From JAAFHB01 sp942493325 (lineage in GTDB: Bacteria; Bacteroidota; Bacteroidia; Bacteroidales; Prolixibacteraceae): a stretch of 64,000 nt of DNA. The DNA lies in the NCBI GenBank assembly GCA_942493325.1, contig OW818689.1:806001-870000 (forward strand), given 5' to 3'. A program made the position numbers and the translations under genes. The notes below the pieces were generated by a model, which saw only the letters and a list, made by a program, of their open reading frames with translations, did no database searches and had not been told where the DNA came from. This document shows positions 6,754 to 16,018 of the stretch, piece by piece; the first letter of the stretch is position 1, and each line of letters opens with the position of its first letter.

Positions 6754-8946
6754 CTAATTGATCCTGTTTACCTTTATTTTGATGACCTGCCTGGCATTCA
6801 CGGTTTCTATGGTCAGGAAGTAGACGCCCGATTGGTAGCGTGCCAGTGAAACGGGCCTTGGGGTAGTGGATATCATCCGCTCCTCCGTAAAAAATTTACG
6901 GCCAAGAATATCGTATAAGCTGATTATCCCATATTCCTCAGCCCCCTTATTTCGCAGAAGGATATAATTTGAAGTAACCGATTGGGGATATAAAACCTCG
7001 AATTGTGGTTCATCTCCTACCGGGGGATTCTCACCGCTTGACAACGTGTTCTGACATCCATTGGCATTAATCAGCAAAGAGGTAGAAAGACTAAATTCGG
7101 GAATCCAGTAATAGGGTTTCCAACTATTATCCACTTTGGCAAAAACCTTGTTTTTATCCAGTTGAAGCCGGTTGGGGGTGTGATAAACAGCAAAAGTATC
7201 CTGCGGATTGGCATAATTAATGTCGAAACCGATAAAGTAATTATTTTGTATCACAACAGGATTTACAAGGTCAATATGCGTCATCTTTTTCTCACTGAAT
7301 AAACTAAAGGGTAAATCCATCGAAATTACCTCGGTACCGGGTAGCCCGCTTTTTACATCTTCATTATAAACCTTAAGAGTTATCTTACTATTCTGGTTAA
7401 AAACTTTTGATGAGACTTTTGCCACGCCTAGTGCAACTGATGTGAGAAGGGTCTGGTCTGTTTGGGTGAAACGCTCTGCAAAACTGCTGATGCGGGAAAT
7501 ATTATGACCCGATTTATAACCTTCCGAAATTCCACCTACTTTCTGTAAAATAAAAGTCTCACCAGGTTCGGCATTAGTGAATATGGTGCATGAAGTAGCA
7601 TTGTCAAAAGGATTAAGTCCTGCCACTTCACTGACACCGGAACTGTTTGGATCAAGCCATGCTTTAAGTTGTTTATCACTGGTGCTGTAATGATCCCATT
7701 GCTTGCTAAACATTGCAAACAAGTCATTTGTCGGGTCCGTACAAGTGGCAGTGCCACCGGTAAGTGATCCAATAAGCAGCTTATTTTGATTAAACAATCC
7801 ACAACCCGAAGATCCTGTTTCGGTTGTTCCTATTTCCCATTTGGCAATCCTCCAAAAACTATTGCTCAAAAAATCGCTGTTGTAGTTGCCGATCGTAGGC
7901 GGATCATTATCCTTGCATAATTTTTTTACATCACCTTTCGGATGATGAATTGATGCGGTTGATGAAGGAATAGCCGCAAGCCGGTTCCATCCTGCATAAT
8001 AAGGCCGGTATTCGGCAGGGGGTGCCATTTCGAGTTGTACAAGCGCGAAATCCAATGAGTCGGACCGTGCTTTTAGTATGGCACCGGTTAAAGTCTGATC
8101 CCCAAATCCATTGAGACTGCTCGCCCCGTTACCGCATGCCGGGCTCTCGTAATTAAAGCAAAATACTGTTGTTTGAGCTTCACTCTGATTGGCTATACAA
8201 TGTCCTGCAGTTATAAGATAGGGGGTTTTATCCTGCCGTGTATTATTAAGTAACGTTCCTGTACACAACTCTCTGCCATCAACAATTAAACTAACGACAG
8301 CTTGCTTTTCAACGGCAAAAGAGGCAGCTCCCGGGCAAATAACATCCATATTACAGAGTCCGGCTTCGCCAAGCGGCCTGGTTCCGAATACATTCTTATA
8401 GTCGTGATTGACTGATGCGATATGAAGTTGCCCCGGATAAGCCGATGTAACCGGTTCATTATACTCAATTACAATTTCATCACCGGCAATGGGATAAGTT
8501 GCAAAATAACCTGATGACTGTTCATTTTCCGAGGTAAAAGCCCCCAATACTTTTAAACGATCTTTCGGGTATAAAAATAAAGAGGCACCTTGCGGAATGA
8601 TCATTTTGTCGAAAATCAGGTTTAGCGAAAACGCATCTTTTGAACGTATGCCAATCCGCCAGATTTTTACACCATCAGCAACATCCCATCGTCCGGAGGC
8701 CTCAGGAGAGATATCCACTTTAAAACTTTTGGCAAAGATGAAGGATTTCAGATTCTCCGTATTGTTCTGCTCATCGCTCAATAATTGACTGTTGTCAACC
8801 GGTTCCATTTCGATGACCGGAAGTTCAAAAGCAGCTTTTTTCATCAGGGAGAAGGATGCCGGAATTCCCCCGTGAGACAACTGTCCATTGGTGTTCACGG
8901 CCAGGATTGAAAACATCGCAATAATCAACAGGTATCGCAGGTTCAT
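6754..8946 (-). CDS. Secreted trypsin-fold serine protease with T9SS sorting domain
   Basis: 730 residues from the ATG at 8946 (MNLRYLLIIAMFSILAVNTNG, a clear signal peptide); an upstream ATG at 8997 only adds a polar leader. After a ~190-residue prodomain comes a chymotrypsin-like domain with TAGHC (His), SLDFALV (Asp) and TGSSGCGLF (Ser), resembling lysyl endopeptidases. A central beta domain (ILQKVGGISEGYKSGHNIS onward) follows. The C-terminus ends in a Por-type sorting domain (GIISLYDILGRKFF..., SGVYFLTIET..., IKIKVNRIN) used for export through the type IX system and surface attachment. Cleavage preference is not readable. Confidence 0.88.
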   Translation of the reverse strand: MNLRYLLIIAMFSILAVNTNGQLSHGGIPASFSLMKKAAFELPVIEMEPVDNSQLLSDEQNNTENLKSFIFAKSFKVDISPEASGRWDVADGVKIWRIGIRSKDAFSLNLIFDKMIIPQGASLFLYPKDRLKVLGAFTSENEQSSGYFATYPIAGDEIVIEYNEPVTSAYPGQLHIASVNHDYKNVFGTRPLGEAGLCNMDVICPGAASFAVEKQAVVSLIVDGRELCTGTLLNNTRQDKTPYLITAGHCIANQSEAQTTVFCFNYESPACGNGASSLNGFGDQTLTGAILKARSDSLDFALVQLEMAPPAEYRPYYAGWNRLAAIPSSTASIHHPKGDVKKLCKDNDPPTIGNYNSDFLSNSFWRIAKWEIGTTETGSSGCGLFNQNKLLIGSLTGGTATCTDPTNDLFAMFSKQWDHYSTSDKQLKAWLDPNSSGVSEVAGLNPFDNATSCTIFTNAEPGETFILQKVGGISEGYKSGHNISRISSFAERFTQTDQTLLTSVALGVAKVSSKVFNQNSKITLKVYNEDVKSGLPGTEVISMDLPFSLFSEKKMTHIDLVNPVVIQNNYFIGFDINYANPQDTFAVYHTPNRLQLDKNKVFAKVDNSWKPYYWIPEFSLSTSLLINANGCQNTLSSGENPPVGDEPQFEVLYPQSVTSNYILLRNKGAEEYGIISLYDILGRKFFTEERMISTTPRPVSLARYQSGVYFLTIETVNARQVIKIKVNRIN

Positions 8947-9052
8947 TGTCTCAATTTTGATGTAAATATAATGGTTCCTCACAATTATTCCGAGCATCGG
9001 GACAATATTTCAGTAATTTGATTAAATTTAAAAACCTAATTAATTTTTATAT

Positions 9053-9466
9053 ATGAAGGTACTTGTGATCTATTGTACAGCGTTCTCATACTATCCTGCC
9101 CTGAAAACATTACCCGATACTGAAGACATCACGACAGGCAAAACTTTTACCGATTGTATTGCTGCATTTATACAGGTAGAAGAGGAAGATGAAGCGAAGG
9201 AAATATCCGGGAGAGAAAAAAAACTGGTCAATCACCTGAAATGGACTGCCCGAAAAAATAATACCAGCACGATTGTCTTGCATTCCTTTGCACATTTATC
9301 TGCATCAAAAGCTTCGGTTGAATATACCAGAACGCTTTTTGACATGGCCCAAAAACGTTTACTGAACGGCGGGTACTTTACCGAACAAACCCCTTTCGGT
9401 TACTTTCTTGATCTGAATATAAATGCTCCCGGTTTTTCGCTCGCACGGATATGGGCGGATCTGTGA
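9053..9466 (+). CDS. Free-standing threonyl-tRNA synthetase editing domain (archaeal type)
   Basis: 137 residues matching only the N-terminal editing domain of archaeal ThrRS (a DTD-like fold that removes serine from tRNA-Thr). Recognisable parts are MKVLVIYCTAFSY, CIAAFIQVEEEDE, IVLHSFAHLSASKAS (with the family's H in FAHLS), GYFTEQTPFGYFLDL and LARIW at the end. No synthetase, HxxxH or class II aminoacylation motifs follow; a terminator-like hairpin lies 75 bases downstream. Compared from memory with the Pyrococcus domain, the Y-K pair after PFG is F-L here and the late Glu is replaced, so deacylation may be lost or altered. Confidence 0.85.
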   Translation: MKVLVIYCTAFSYYPALKTLPDTEDITTGKTFTDCIAAFIQVEEEDEAKEISGREKKLVNHLKWTARKNNTSTIVLHSFAHLSASKASVEYTRTLFDMAQKRLLNGGYFTEQTPFGYFLDLNINAPGFSLARIWADL

Positions 9467-9540
9467 GCAATTAACTCATCCGTGAGAGAGAACAGCGACG
9501 CATAAATGATCCACACAGGTAATTCTTGAGAATTCCAATA

Positions 9541-9571
9541 AAAAAGGAAAGCATTTTGCTTTCCTTTTTTA
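9541..9571. terminator. Bidirectional intrinsic terminator
   Basis: A 13-bp perfect stem (AAAAAGGAAAGCA / TGCTTTCCTTTTT) with a 3-base loop, with T-runs on both strands. It sits between the converging ends of the editing-domain gene and the small Gly/Ser/Gln-rich gene, so it can stop both. Confidence 0.85.
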
Positions 9572-9588
9572 TTGTTTTATATAACTAT

Positions 9589-9780
9589 TCAAAGTCTCCG
9601 TTCAGATGTACCTTTGTCCATGTCTTCATCTGCCCGACCTTTTCGCGAACTTCCGGCCTGTTGTTTTCGTTCATCCTGACCCGAAGATGACCTTTGCGAT
9701 GATCCTGATTTACTTTTCTGAGTTTCTGATTGACCGGAACGGGATCCTGTCCCTTTCTGATCTGGTTGTTTCTTGTCCAT
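9589..9780 (-). CDS. Small, very hydrophilic Ser/Gly/Gln/Lys-rich protein
   Basis: 63 residues almost without hydrophobic amino acids (starts MDKKQPDQKGTGSRSGQSE, ends MDKGTSERRL), predicted to be disordered. Similar low-complexity short proteins occur across Bacteroidota and are usually annotated as hypothetical or stress-related; I cannot assign a role. The ATG at 9780 is preceded by an AT-rich leader, and the gene ends just before a strong bidirectional terminator, which supports it being expressed. Confidence 0.6.
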   Translation of the reverse strand: MDKKQPDQKGTGSRSGQSETQKSKSGSSQRSSSGQDERKQQAGSSRKGRADEDMDKGTSERRL

Positions 9781-9892
9781 TTGTTTTGTTTTAAATATTA
9801 ATGAATAATCAATAATTAATTCGATTCAAACGTAAACATAGAAAAACCTGATTCGTTACAACTTTTTGCGATTTGGTTACATGATTTCACTA

Positions 9893-12079
9893 CTAATATT
9901 CAAAAAGATAATAGATAGCCTTGGTTTTCCGGCCATCGAGATCGAATGAATCCTTATCAGGAATCAATTGTTGTAATGTTTTTCTTCCTGAATGATCGAG
10001 CACAGTTACTTTGGGCGTTCCGGGACGATCGATTCTGATTGACAGGCTGACCGGTTCGAGCAATATCGGCGCTTCTCCCCTTTCGAGAAGTTGAGTCCGG
10101 TCATCACTGAATTTCATTCCCGTGTTTTGCGCCCGTGCAATTGTCGTTACCAGGATTTTACGCGAGGTACCAATCCCTTTATCCCTGTCGAGACTAGTGA
10201 CCAAAACTACCGCAAATCCGTTGTCGGTTTTAAGGGTAACCTCACCCAGTCTGAAGGTTTGTTTATTTGTAAAACCAACAAATCCCCTGGTTCCCGGTGA
10301 GTTAATGGTAAAGTATCCTCTCCCCTTTTCGCTCCATGCGAGTTGTCCTGTTGTTGAATATGAGGTTGAATCTTTCCAAAGTGAGGAAAAATTCCGGAGA
10401 AGATCCTTTTTATTCTGATCCGCAAAACTAAGTACCACTTTGCCGGCTGCCATCAGCGGAAGCGGGAATGAACCTTCGATTACTTTACGGTCAAAATCCT
10501 GCTTTATCGTTTCTTTTACCGGTGTAGCCCCTTTAAGCAGCGAAGCTATTTCAACTTTCCGGTTGACTATGGTTTCTCCTTCTTTCACATCTCCCCTGTA
10601 AATCATCCTTGCGAGTGCCGGGTATAGTGCCAGCTGGGTTGGTGAAGTCGCATTGTATATCCCTCCTCCCCGGGCATGAATTGCCTGGGTATAACCTGGA
10701 ATGTCGGTTGCAAACACATACGAAGCATCCCATCCCTGGAGCCCCAGTCCGTAAGCTGCAATAATGGGTGCGCTTTCAGCAGTCCATTCATTCGGAATCA
10801 GGCTCATCCATTCAGAAAAGACAAATGGCCGGTTGCTGACCTGCTGTAAGCCTGCACTAAATAATCCTGAACCAATTTTTGAAATCATGGCCGAGTTATC
10901 AAACTTTCCCGGAACGAGGCTGTGTCCCTGCCCTCCCCCGAAATAATTATGACGGTCGATCATTCCCACCTCTGCATCGGCATGCAAGTTAAGCAAGTGA
11001 CTCAATCCTGTGCCTGCCTGCCAGCAACTTCCCACAATCGGACCTTTGTAACCTGTTTTCCGGACCGCCGATTCAAATTTGCGGTAGAATTTGAGCTGTT
11101 CGTCATAGAGAAAATTTGCCTTGTCCAGAATATGCTGTTTTACCGGCCGGCTCTCCTTTATGGCCTGCTCGTACTCCCAGGAAAAAAGGCCATGATTAGG
11201 CTGCGGATAAATATTTTCTGAAGCAAGGTTTTCTCCCGGAGTAAGACCCTCATTTTTCCAGGCTTGCATAAGGCCTGCATCCGATCCGTATTTCGATTTA
11301 AGCCACCGGCTGAATTTACGACAAAGCAACGCCCTGTAGGATGGTGTTTGTTTCAATGTTTGCTCAATAGCCGACCAGAATATATTGTCTTCATTCTGAA
11401 ATTCGACAAAACTCAATGCCGGATCATCGGCGTAACGCAATCCGGTATGCGGATTGACATGATTGAGCATATTAATGGTGAGCCCGATATTCAGTTCCTG
11501 CAGATCGTCGGCGAAATTGACCAGTGCAGAGGTTGTTCCATTGAGGTGCGACCAGGGAAACTTTGTGGTTGCAAGTTCAGTGTAAGCGACCATCCGGCTG
11601 CTGTCTCCCGGTAATGGTCTGTGTCCATAGATATGAGACCAGCCATAATAGATTCCCTTGTTACGCAGTTCATTGCACAAAAAATCAAAATTCTTCCATT
11701 TCTCATCGGTGATTATCGTTGAATGAACCCCATCGGTTGCCTTCCAGGTAAATTTATGGAATCGCACTCCATTAAATCCATACCGCGAAAGGAAGTGAGC
11801 CCATTTGACAGACTCTTCAGCATTCATAAAAGGAAGATTACCAGCTACATTGGTTCCCCAGAATTTGATAGGTTTGCCGTCTTCGAATTCAAGATGATCA
11901 CCTTTCATCAGGACGAAACCATGTTTACCGGCAGGTTTGTCGAGCCACCCGGCCATATCGGTTTCTGCCGCAGCCGGTTCATTGTCAGGATTGAACACAA
12001 ACCAGTTTTTCAGGTCCTGTGCACCTGCTCCTGATGTAAGCATTACAAAAAAAGCAATTAAATAAAAATGTTTAGTCAT
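9893..12079 (-). CDS. Secreted clan-A glycoside hydrolase (GH5/GH42-like), family unresolved
   Basis: 728 residues with a signal peptide (residues 1-20, ...SGAGA). The (beta/alpha)8 barrel shows clan GH-A hallmarks: KFWGTNVAG at the first strands, GFNGVRFHKF, an acid/base Glu in SFVEFQNE (N229-E230) after strand 4, and a nucleophile candidate in FVFSEW (E423) after strand 7. The last ~170 residues are a beta-sandwich-like tail. The retaining mechanism follows from the clan; the substrate does not. It lies 80 bases downstream of the DUF5107-TPR gene in the same orientation and is probably expressed with it. Confidence 0.8.
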   Translation of the reverse strand: MTKHFYLIAFFVMLTSGAGAQDLKNWFVFNPDNEPAAAETDMAGWLDKPAGKHGFVLMKGDHLEFEDGKPIKFWGTNVAGNLPFMNAEESVKWAHFLSRYGFNGVRFHKFTWKATDGVHSTIITDEKWKNFDFLCNELRNKGIYYGWSHIYGHRPLPGDSSRMVAYTELATTKFPWSHLNGTTSALVNFADDLQELNIGLTINMLNHVNPHTGLRYADDPALSFVEFQNEDNIFWSAIEQTLKQTPSYRALLCRKFSRWLKSKYGSDAGLMQAWKNEGLTPGENLASENIYPQPNHGLFSWEYEQAIKESRPVKQHILDKANFLYDEQLKFYRKFESAVRKTGYKGPIVGSCWQAGTGLSHLLNLHADAEVGMIDRHNYFGGGQGHSLVPGKFDNSAMISKIGSGLFSAGLQQVSNRPFVFSEWMSLIPNEWTAESAPIIAAYGLGLQGWDASYVFATDIPGYTQAIHARGGGIYNATSPTQLALYPALARMIYRGDVKEGETIVNRKVEIASLLKGATPVKETIKQDFDRKVIEGSFPLPLMAAGKVVLSFADQNKKDLLRNFSSLWKDSTSYSTTGQLAWSEKGRGYFTINSPGTRGFVGFTNKQTFRLGEVTLKTDNGFAVVLVTSLDRDKGIGTSRKILVTTIARAQNTGMKFSDDRTQLLERGEAPILLEPVSLSIRIDRPGTPKVTVLDHSGRKTLQQLIPDKDSFDLDGRKTKAIYYLFEY

Positions 12080-12159
12080 CCGATTTATCTGAGGTGATTT
12101 CTGAATTTAAAATTATTGTCCTATTGTCAGGCACGAACGATGAACGACAGAACCCCTTT

Positions 12160-15100
12160 TTAATTGTTCTGCAGTTCAATGGTTGCCCATAAATTACTCA
12201 CCGACAGCTCTACCGATTTCCGAAGATTTTCGCCCGATTTCCCCGAATCACCAAGTCCTTTGAAACCAAGGCCCTTGAGCAAATATGCATTTGACAACTG
12301 CACATTTGCCGATTCCTTCTCACCGAATTTGGCAAAGAAATCCACCTCTGAACCCTGTTTCATTTTTTTATCTCCCTCATCCACAAGCGACCTAAAACAT
12401 TCTTCTGCTTTCGCCTTGTTGCCCAGTTTTAAATAACTTAACCCCTGGTAATAGTTGATGTAATTCATGTTTTTCAAAGCCTGTTCAGCGGATAAAGTGT
12501 AATAGGACTTCGCCTTTGCTTTATTTCCCATTGATTCATAACCCAATCCGATAAAGTAATTGATTTGCGGACTTCGCGCATCTCCTGTGTTCCTTCCAGG
12601 CCGCGAATTTTCGGGAGTCGAAACATTGGCAAGGAATTGCTCGAGCGCCTCCCTATATTTCTTCTGCATAAGATATTTTTTACCCAATAACAGGTGGGCG
12701 TCCACAGTAATATCCCTAACCCTTGAACTTCCCTCCCGGAAATGGAAAACGCTTGTTGCGAGGTATTCCACCGATTTTTCCGGTTTTCCGGCAAGGTTCA
12801 GCACAATTATTTCCCTGACAAATGCATCATCACGTTTTTTAACGACCTCATTGACTGATTCAAATAATTCAGCCCTTTTTCTGATTGGTGTATTATTTAA
12901 TTCATACAGCGGATCCAATTCAGCATAATAAACAGGATCGTCTTTTTTAAGATCAACAGCTTTTTCATAGGCTGAAATTGCTTTCGGAATATCGTGATTA
13001 AACTGGTAATAACCCCAGCCAAGATTTCGGAAGGCTATGGCCAGTGAAGCATCAAGCTTTACTGCTTTCTCCCAACAGGCAATGGCTTTCCCGGGTTGCT
13101 TGTCAAACAGAAGATTCCCCAGGTAATAGTAAGGTTTTGCATCATTGGGATAGTATTTGGCCGCCAGTTCGTAAACCTTTACAGATTCAAGCCGGAATGG
13201 AAATCCGTAGTCAAGGGATTGTGCAGAACCTTCCCTGATAAATTTTTCCGCTTCTTTTTTATTGCCTTTAATATCAGCCAAATAGCCTAAATAGTAACTG
13301 ATTTCCGGATTTTTACCCTTAAAACGCAGTAAAACATCTTCCGCTTCAGAAAACAGGCCATCATTCAGATAACCAATTGCGAGTTCCAGGTAGTTCTGGT
13401 CAAAATCCCTCATTTTCCTGGTCAGATCCGTGAGTAGTTTTTCAGATTCCTGGTTAATCCCACTCTTCATGGAAAGCAGGTAATTTTCGTTGCCCAAACG
13501 AAAATCGAGCGGATCATGCCCGGTTATATTTGCCAGAGTCATTTTAGCTCCATTTAAATCATCTAATCTTCGTTGGATGGATGCTTTCAGTGCAATAGCA
13601 CTCGTATTTTCTGTATTTGTGGATAATGAAGAGTTTACCTGGCCCAAAGCCTTACTCCATTTACCCTGGAGAGATGATATCCGTGCAAGTTCGAGGTAAG
13701 CCGCCGAATGCCAGGCATGATCCCAGGTTGCCCGGTAAAGCGTGTCGGTTGCCTCATCAAAAAGTCCAAGCGCTTTAAGCGTCATCCCCTGAAAGTATAA
13801 TGCTTCACAGGTTGACGGACGTGTATAATCTTTTGTTAATCTTTTAATTGCAGTCGAAAAATAAGATCTTGCCATAGTATACTCGCCATTTTTCAGACTG
13901 GTATTTCCCATGGCTACATTGGTTCTGCTGTCAGAAGGATCACGTTTGAGCGCTTCCTCATAATAATCCATAGCATTCAATGTGGGATTTGAAAACTGTT
14001 GAATCCTGCTACCGGTCAGGTATAGTTCTTCAACTGTAGTCATATCCTTGGGTAAGGCAGGACGTTTCACAACTTCGGGAAGTTGTGCAGGCGGTGTTTT
14101 CGCAGCCGGATGATAAGAAACGAGCATTTCTCCGGTTTTACTGTTGATCATCTCAGTTGAAAGATCGGTTTCGGCAAATGTGCCGTCGACTTTTATTTCA
14201 GCGGTAAATGCAGTTTCGGGTGAGATTTCCGTCTGTTTTTCAAAAATAACCTTACCCTTATTTTTGAGGATAATCTTTGCATCAACTATTTTGGAGGTGG
14301 AATAGAACCCGAGAAATACGTTATTGTTGTCTCTTTTTTCAAGGTTTACAGCCCCGTTGAGATTGGCATTTTTAAAACCCTGAATCGCCTTTACGGGATA
14401 CCAGTATTGTTTAAATGTCTTTACTTCATAAGGTTTGATCCAGCTATAATCGGGCTGATTATCAGAAAAAGCACCGACCATAATTTCAACATAGGGTCCG
14501 TCATTTTCAGTCAGCCGGCCTTCGGTTGCCTGCCCCGTGGCTCCGGACCCCCATTCCCACAATTTTGCCCCTTTTACAATATTGTGATCGCCGATATGAA
14601 CTGTACCAGTCTGCTGCCCATGATCATAACCTCCCATGAAATCTTCCTTTAAATCGTAGGCAAAGTAGGAATTCTGGTTTACCGAGTTTTTCCACCAACT
14701 GATATCGACACCTTTAGTAAAATCCTCACCATTATAAACCTCCGTGGCAACGGGCCAATGGGCAAAACTATTTTTTGCATGGTAAGTAACCACCTCAACA
14801 CTTGGCGGAAAGATTACCTGGTAATACTTGTTGGTATGGGCTGCAACATTAGCCCAATATAAAAAAGTATTGGTATAAGGGGTTGGATTAAGTATTTTCA
14901 CCTCTGTCTGGTAATACGATTTACCGGGAAACATGGTAATACCAATTGTCCACCGCATACGTTGACGCGGTTCGGTTTCCCCGATCCAGATGGTCTTGCT
15001 GCTGTCGGGATTTTCGATAAGGTCGTAATCGACCGGCAGAAAGGTTGAAGCCCGGTGATGATGGATCACACACCATTCAATTCCTCCGGAAACCCATGCC

Positions 15101-15501
15101 CCTGTCATTCCTATATTCGATGGCTTTACGACATTATTCTTATAGATGAAATTATATCCGCTGGTCTTGTCCGTTCCATAATAAAGCTTTCCACCTATTT
15201 CAGGGGTAATACATAATTTAATATACTCATTTTCAAGAATTAATGCTTTCCAGTCACGCACCGTTTTATCATTGGAGATCGCATCATTCAAAGCATACGG
15301 GTAGATGTACTTCGATGCTCCCTGATAGGATTCACCTTTGAAAAACATCGGATTTTTATCTGCAGGACTGACCTCATAGGTTGGAATTGTCCATTTCTGT
15401 TCCGAGATTTTTACCTGCGCAGATGAATCAGCACAAAAGAAAAAAAGTAAAATTACGACAGGCATAAGTAGGCCCGACAGTTTAAATCGTAGTATGTCCA
15501 T
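12160..15501 (-). CDS. Exported DUF5107 protein with long TPR array
   Basis: 1113 residues. The signal peptide ends around residue 28 (...FFCADSSAQ). Residues ~35-330 match DUF5107, a beta-sandwich of the galactose-mutarotase/aldose-epimerase type: LCITPEIGGKLYYGTDK, GGIEWCVIHHHRASTFLPVDY and a family HH pair. After a linker with beta strands (~340-460) the C-terminal ~640 residues are TPRs (for example AYLELARISSLQGKWSKAL, AIAFRNLGWGYYQFN, INYFIGLGYESMGNKAKA). DUF5107-TPR proteins are frequent near polysaccharide-degrading genes but have no proven activity that I know of. Its neighbour is a glycoside hydrolase. Confidence 0.82.
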   Translation of the reverse strand: MDILRFKLSGLLMPVVILLFFFCADSSAQVKISEQKWTIPTYEVSPADKNPMFFKGESYQGASKYIYPYALNDAISNDKTVRDWKALILENEYIKLCITPEIGGKLYYGTDKTSGYNFIYKNNVVKPSNIGMTGAWVSGGIEWCVIHHHRASTFLPVDYDLIENPDSSKTIWIGETEPRQRMRWTIGITMFPGKSYYQTEVKILNPTPYTNTFLYWANVAAHTNKYYQVIFPPSVEVVTYHAKNSFAHWPVATEVYNGEDFTKGVDISWWKNSVNQNSYFAYDLKEDFMGGYDHGQQTGTVHIGDHNIVKGAKLWEWGSGATGQATEGRLTENDGPYVEIMVGAFSDNQPDYSWIKPYEVKTFKQYWYPVKAIQGFKNANLNGAVNLEKRDNNNVFLGFYSTSKIVDAKIILKNKGKVIFEKQTEISPETAFTAEIKVDGTFAETDLSTEMINSKTGEMLVSYHPAAKTPPAQLPEVVKRPALPKDMTTVEELYLTGSRIQQFSNPTLNAMDYYEEALKRDPSDSRTNVAMGNTSLKNGEYTMARSYFSTAIKRLTKDYTRPSTCEALYFQGMTLKALGLFDEATDTLYRATWDHAWHSAAYLELARISSLQGKWSKALGQVNSSLSTNTENTSAIALKASIQRRLDDLNGAKMTLANITGHDPLDFRLGNENYLLSMKSGINQESEKLLTDLTRKMRDFDQNYLELAIGYLNDGLFSEAEDVLLRFKGKNPEISYYLGYLADIKGNKKEAEKFIREGSAQSLDYGFPFRLESVKVYELAAKYYPNDAKPYYYLGNLLFDKQPGKAIACWEKAVKLDASLAIAFRNLGWGYYQFNHDIPKAISAYEKAVDLKKDDPVYYAELDPLYELNNTPIRKRAELFESVNEVVKKRDDAFVREIIVLNLAGKPEKSVEYLATSVFHFREGSSRVRDITVDAHLLLGKKYLMQKKYREALEQFLANVSTPENSRPGRNTGDARSPQINYFIGLGYESMGNKAKAKSYYTLSAEQALKNMNYINYYQGLSYLKLGNKAKAEECFRSLVDEGDKKMKQGSEVDFFAKFGEKESANVQLSNAYLLKGLGFKGLGDSGKSGENLRKSVELSVSNLWATIELQNN

Positions 15502-16018
15502 TGGTTTGTTTTTAAAATTCTGGATTTGGCTGATAATTCGTTACGAAGATAGATTTGTTTTCATAATACCTTCACATTTTCCTGCTTTTTTGCGGGATCT
15601 TTTTTAGGACCAAAAAAGGGAGCCAAAAGCTCCCTTTAATTTAAATTGAATCTCATTCAACCGCTTTGTTTTTGCAAACAAAACTGCTGAAATCGTTTCA
15701 ATCTTGCAGCTACCCGAAAGTGAGGCTTAAGAGCACTGCATTTCAACCTACTACCGCTTTTACTATTTTCTGGAATTCGTTACCGGGCGCATTCCATTGA
15801 TTTTAAAAGTGGCTTCTGGTCGACACACAATTAAGGATACTGGAAACTTCTTATGTTTCCATTTTTTCTGTTTTGTCTGCCAGAACGATTAAGCCCGGTT
15901 ATCATAACGATTAAAAAACTTGTTAAATGGGGTGAATTATACATTTCTTTAATACTTATTACGTAGTATATGTTGAGATGTTTCATTCTGCCGAAAAAAA
16001 ATTAAATATATTGCAGTT
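15502..16018. other. Gene-free interval
   Basis: About 520 bases with no credible coding frame on either strand. It carries the terminator at 15612-15640 and, nearer 15502-15600, the probable promoter region of the DUF5107 gene, in which I do not see a clear TAnnTTTG box. Nothing else recognised. Confidence 0.5.
15612..15640 (-). terminator. Intrinsic terminator for the 16019-19747 operon
   Basis: Nine-bp stem (AAAGGGAGC / GCTCCCTTT) with a 5-base loop. On the minus strand it is followed by a T6 run, so it would stop transcripts coming from the minus-strand UroD-family gene about 380 bases upstream. Confidence 0.75.

Noticed and set aside
11264..11614. 116-codon plus-strand frame
   Set aside because: It is the antisense shadow of the clan-A hydrolase; no start context and composition unlike neighbours.
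12560..12928. 122-codon plus-strand frame
   Set aside because: It lies antisense within the DUF5107-TPR gene, and the TPR frame is clearly the coding one.
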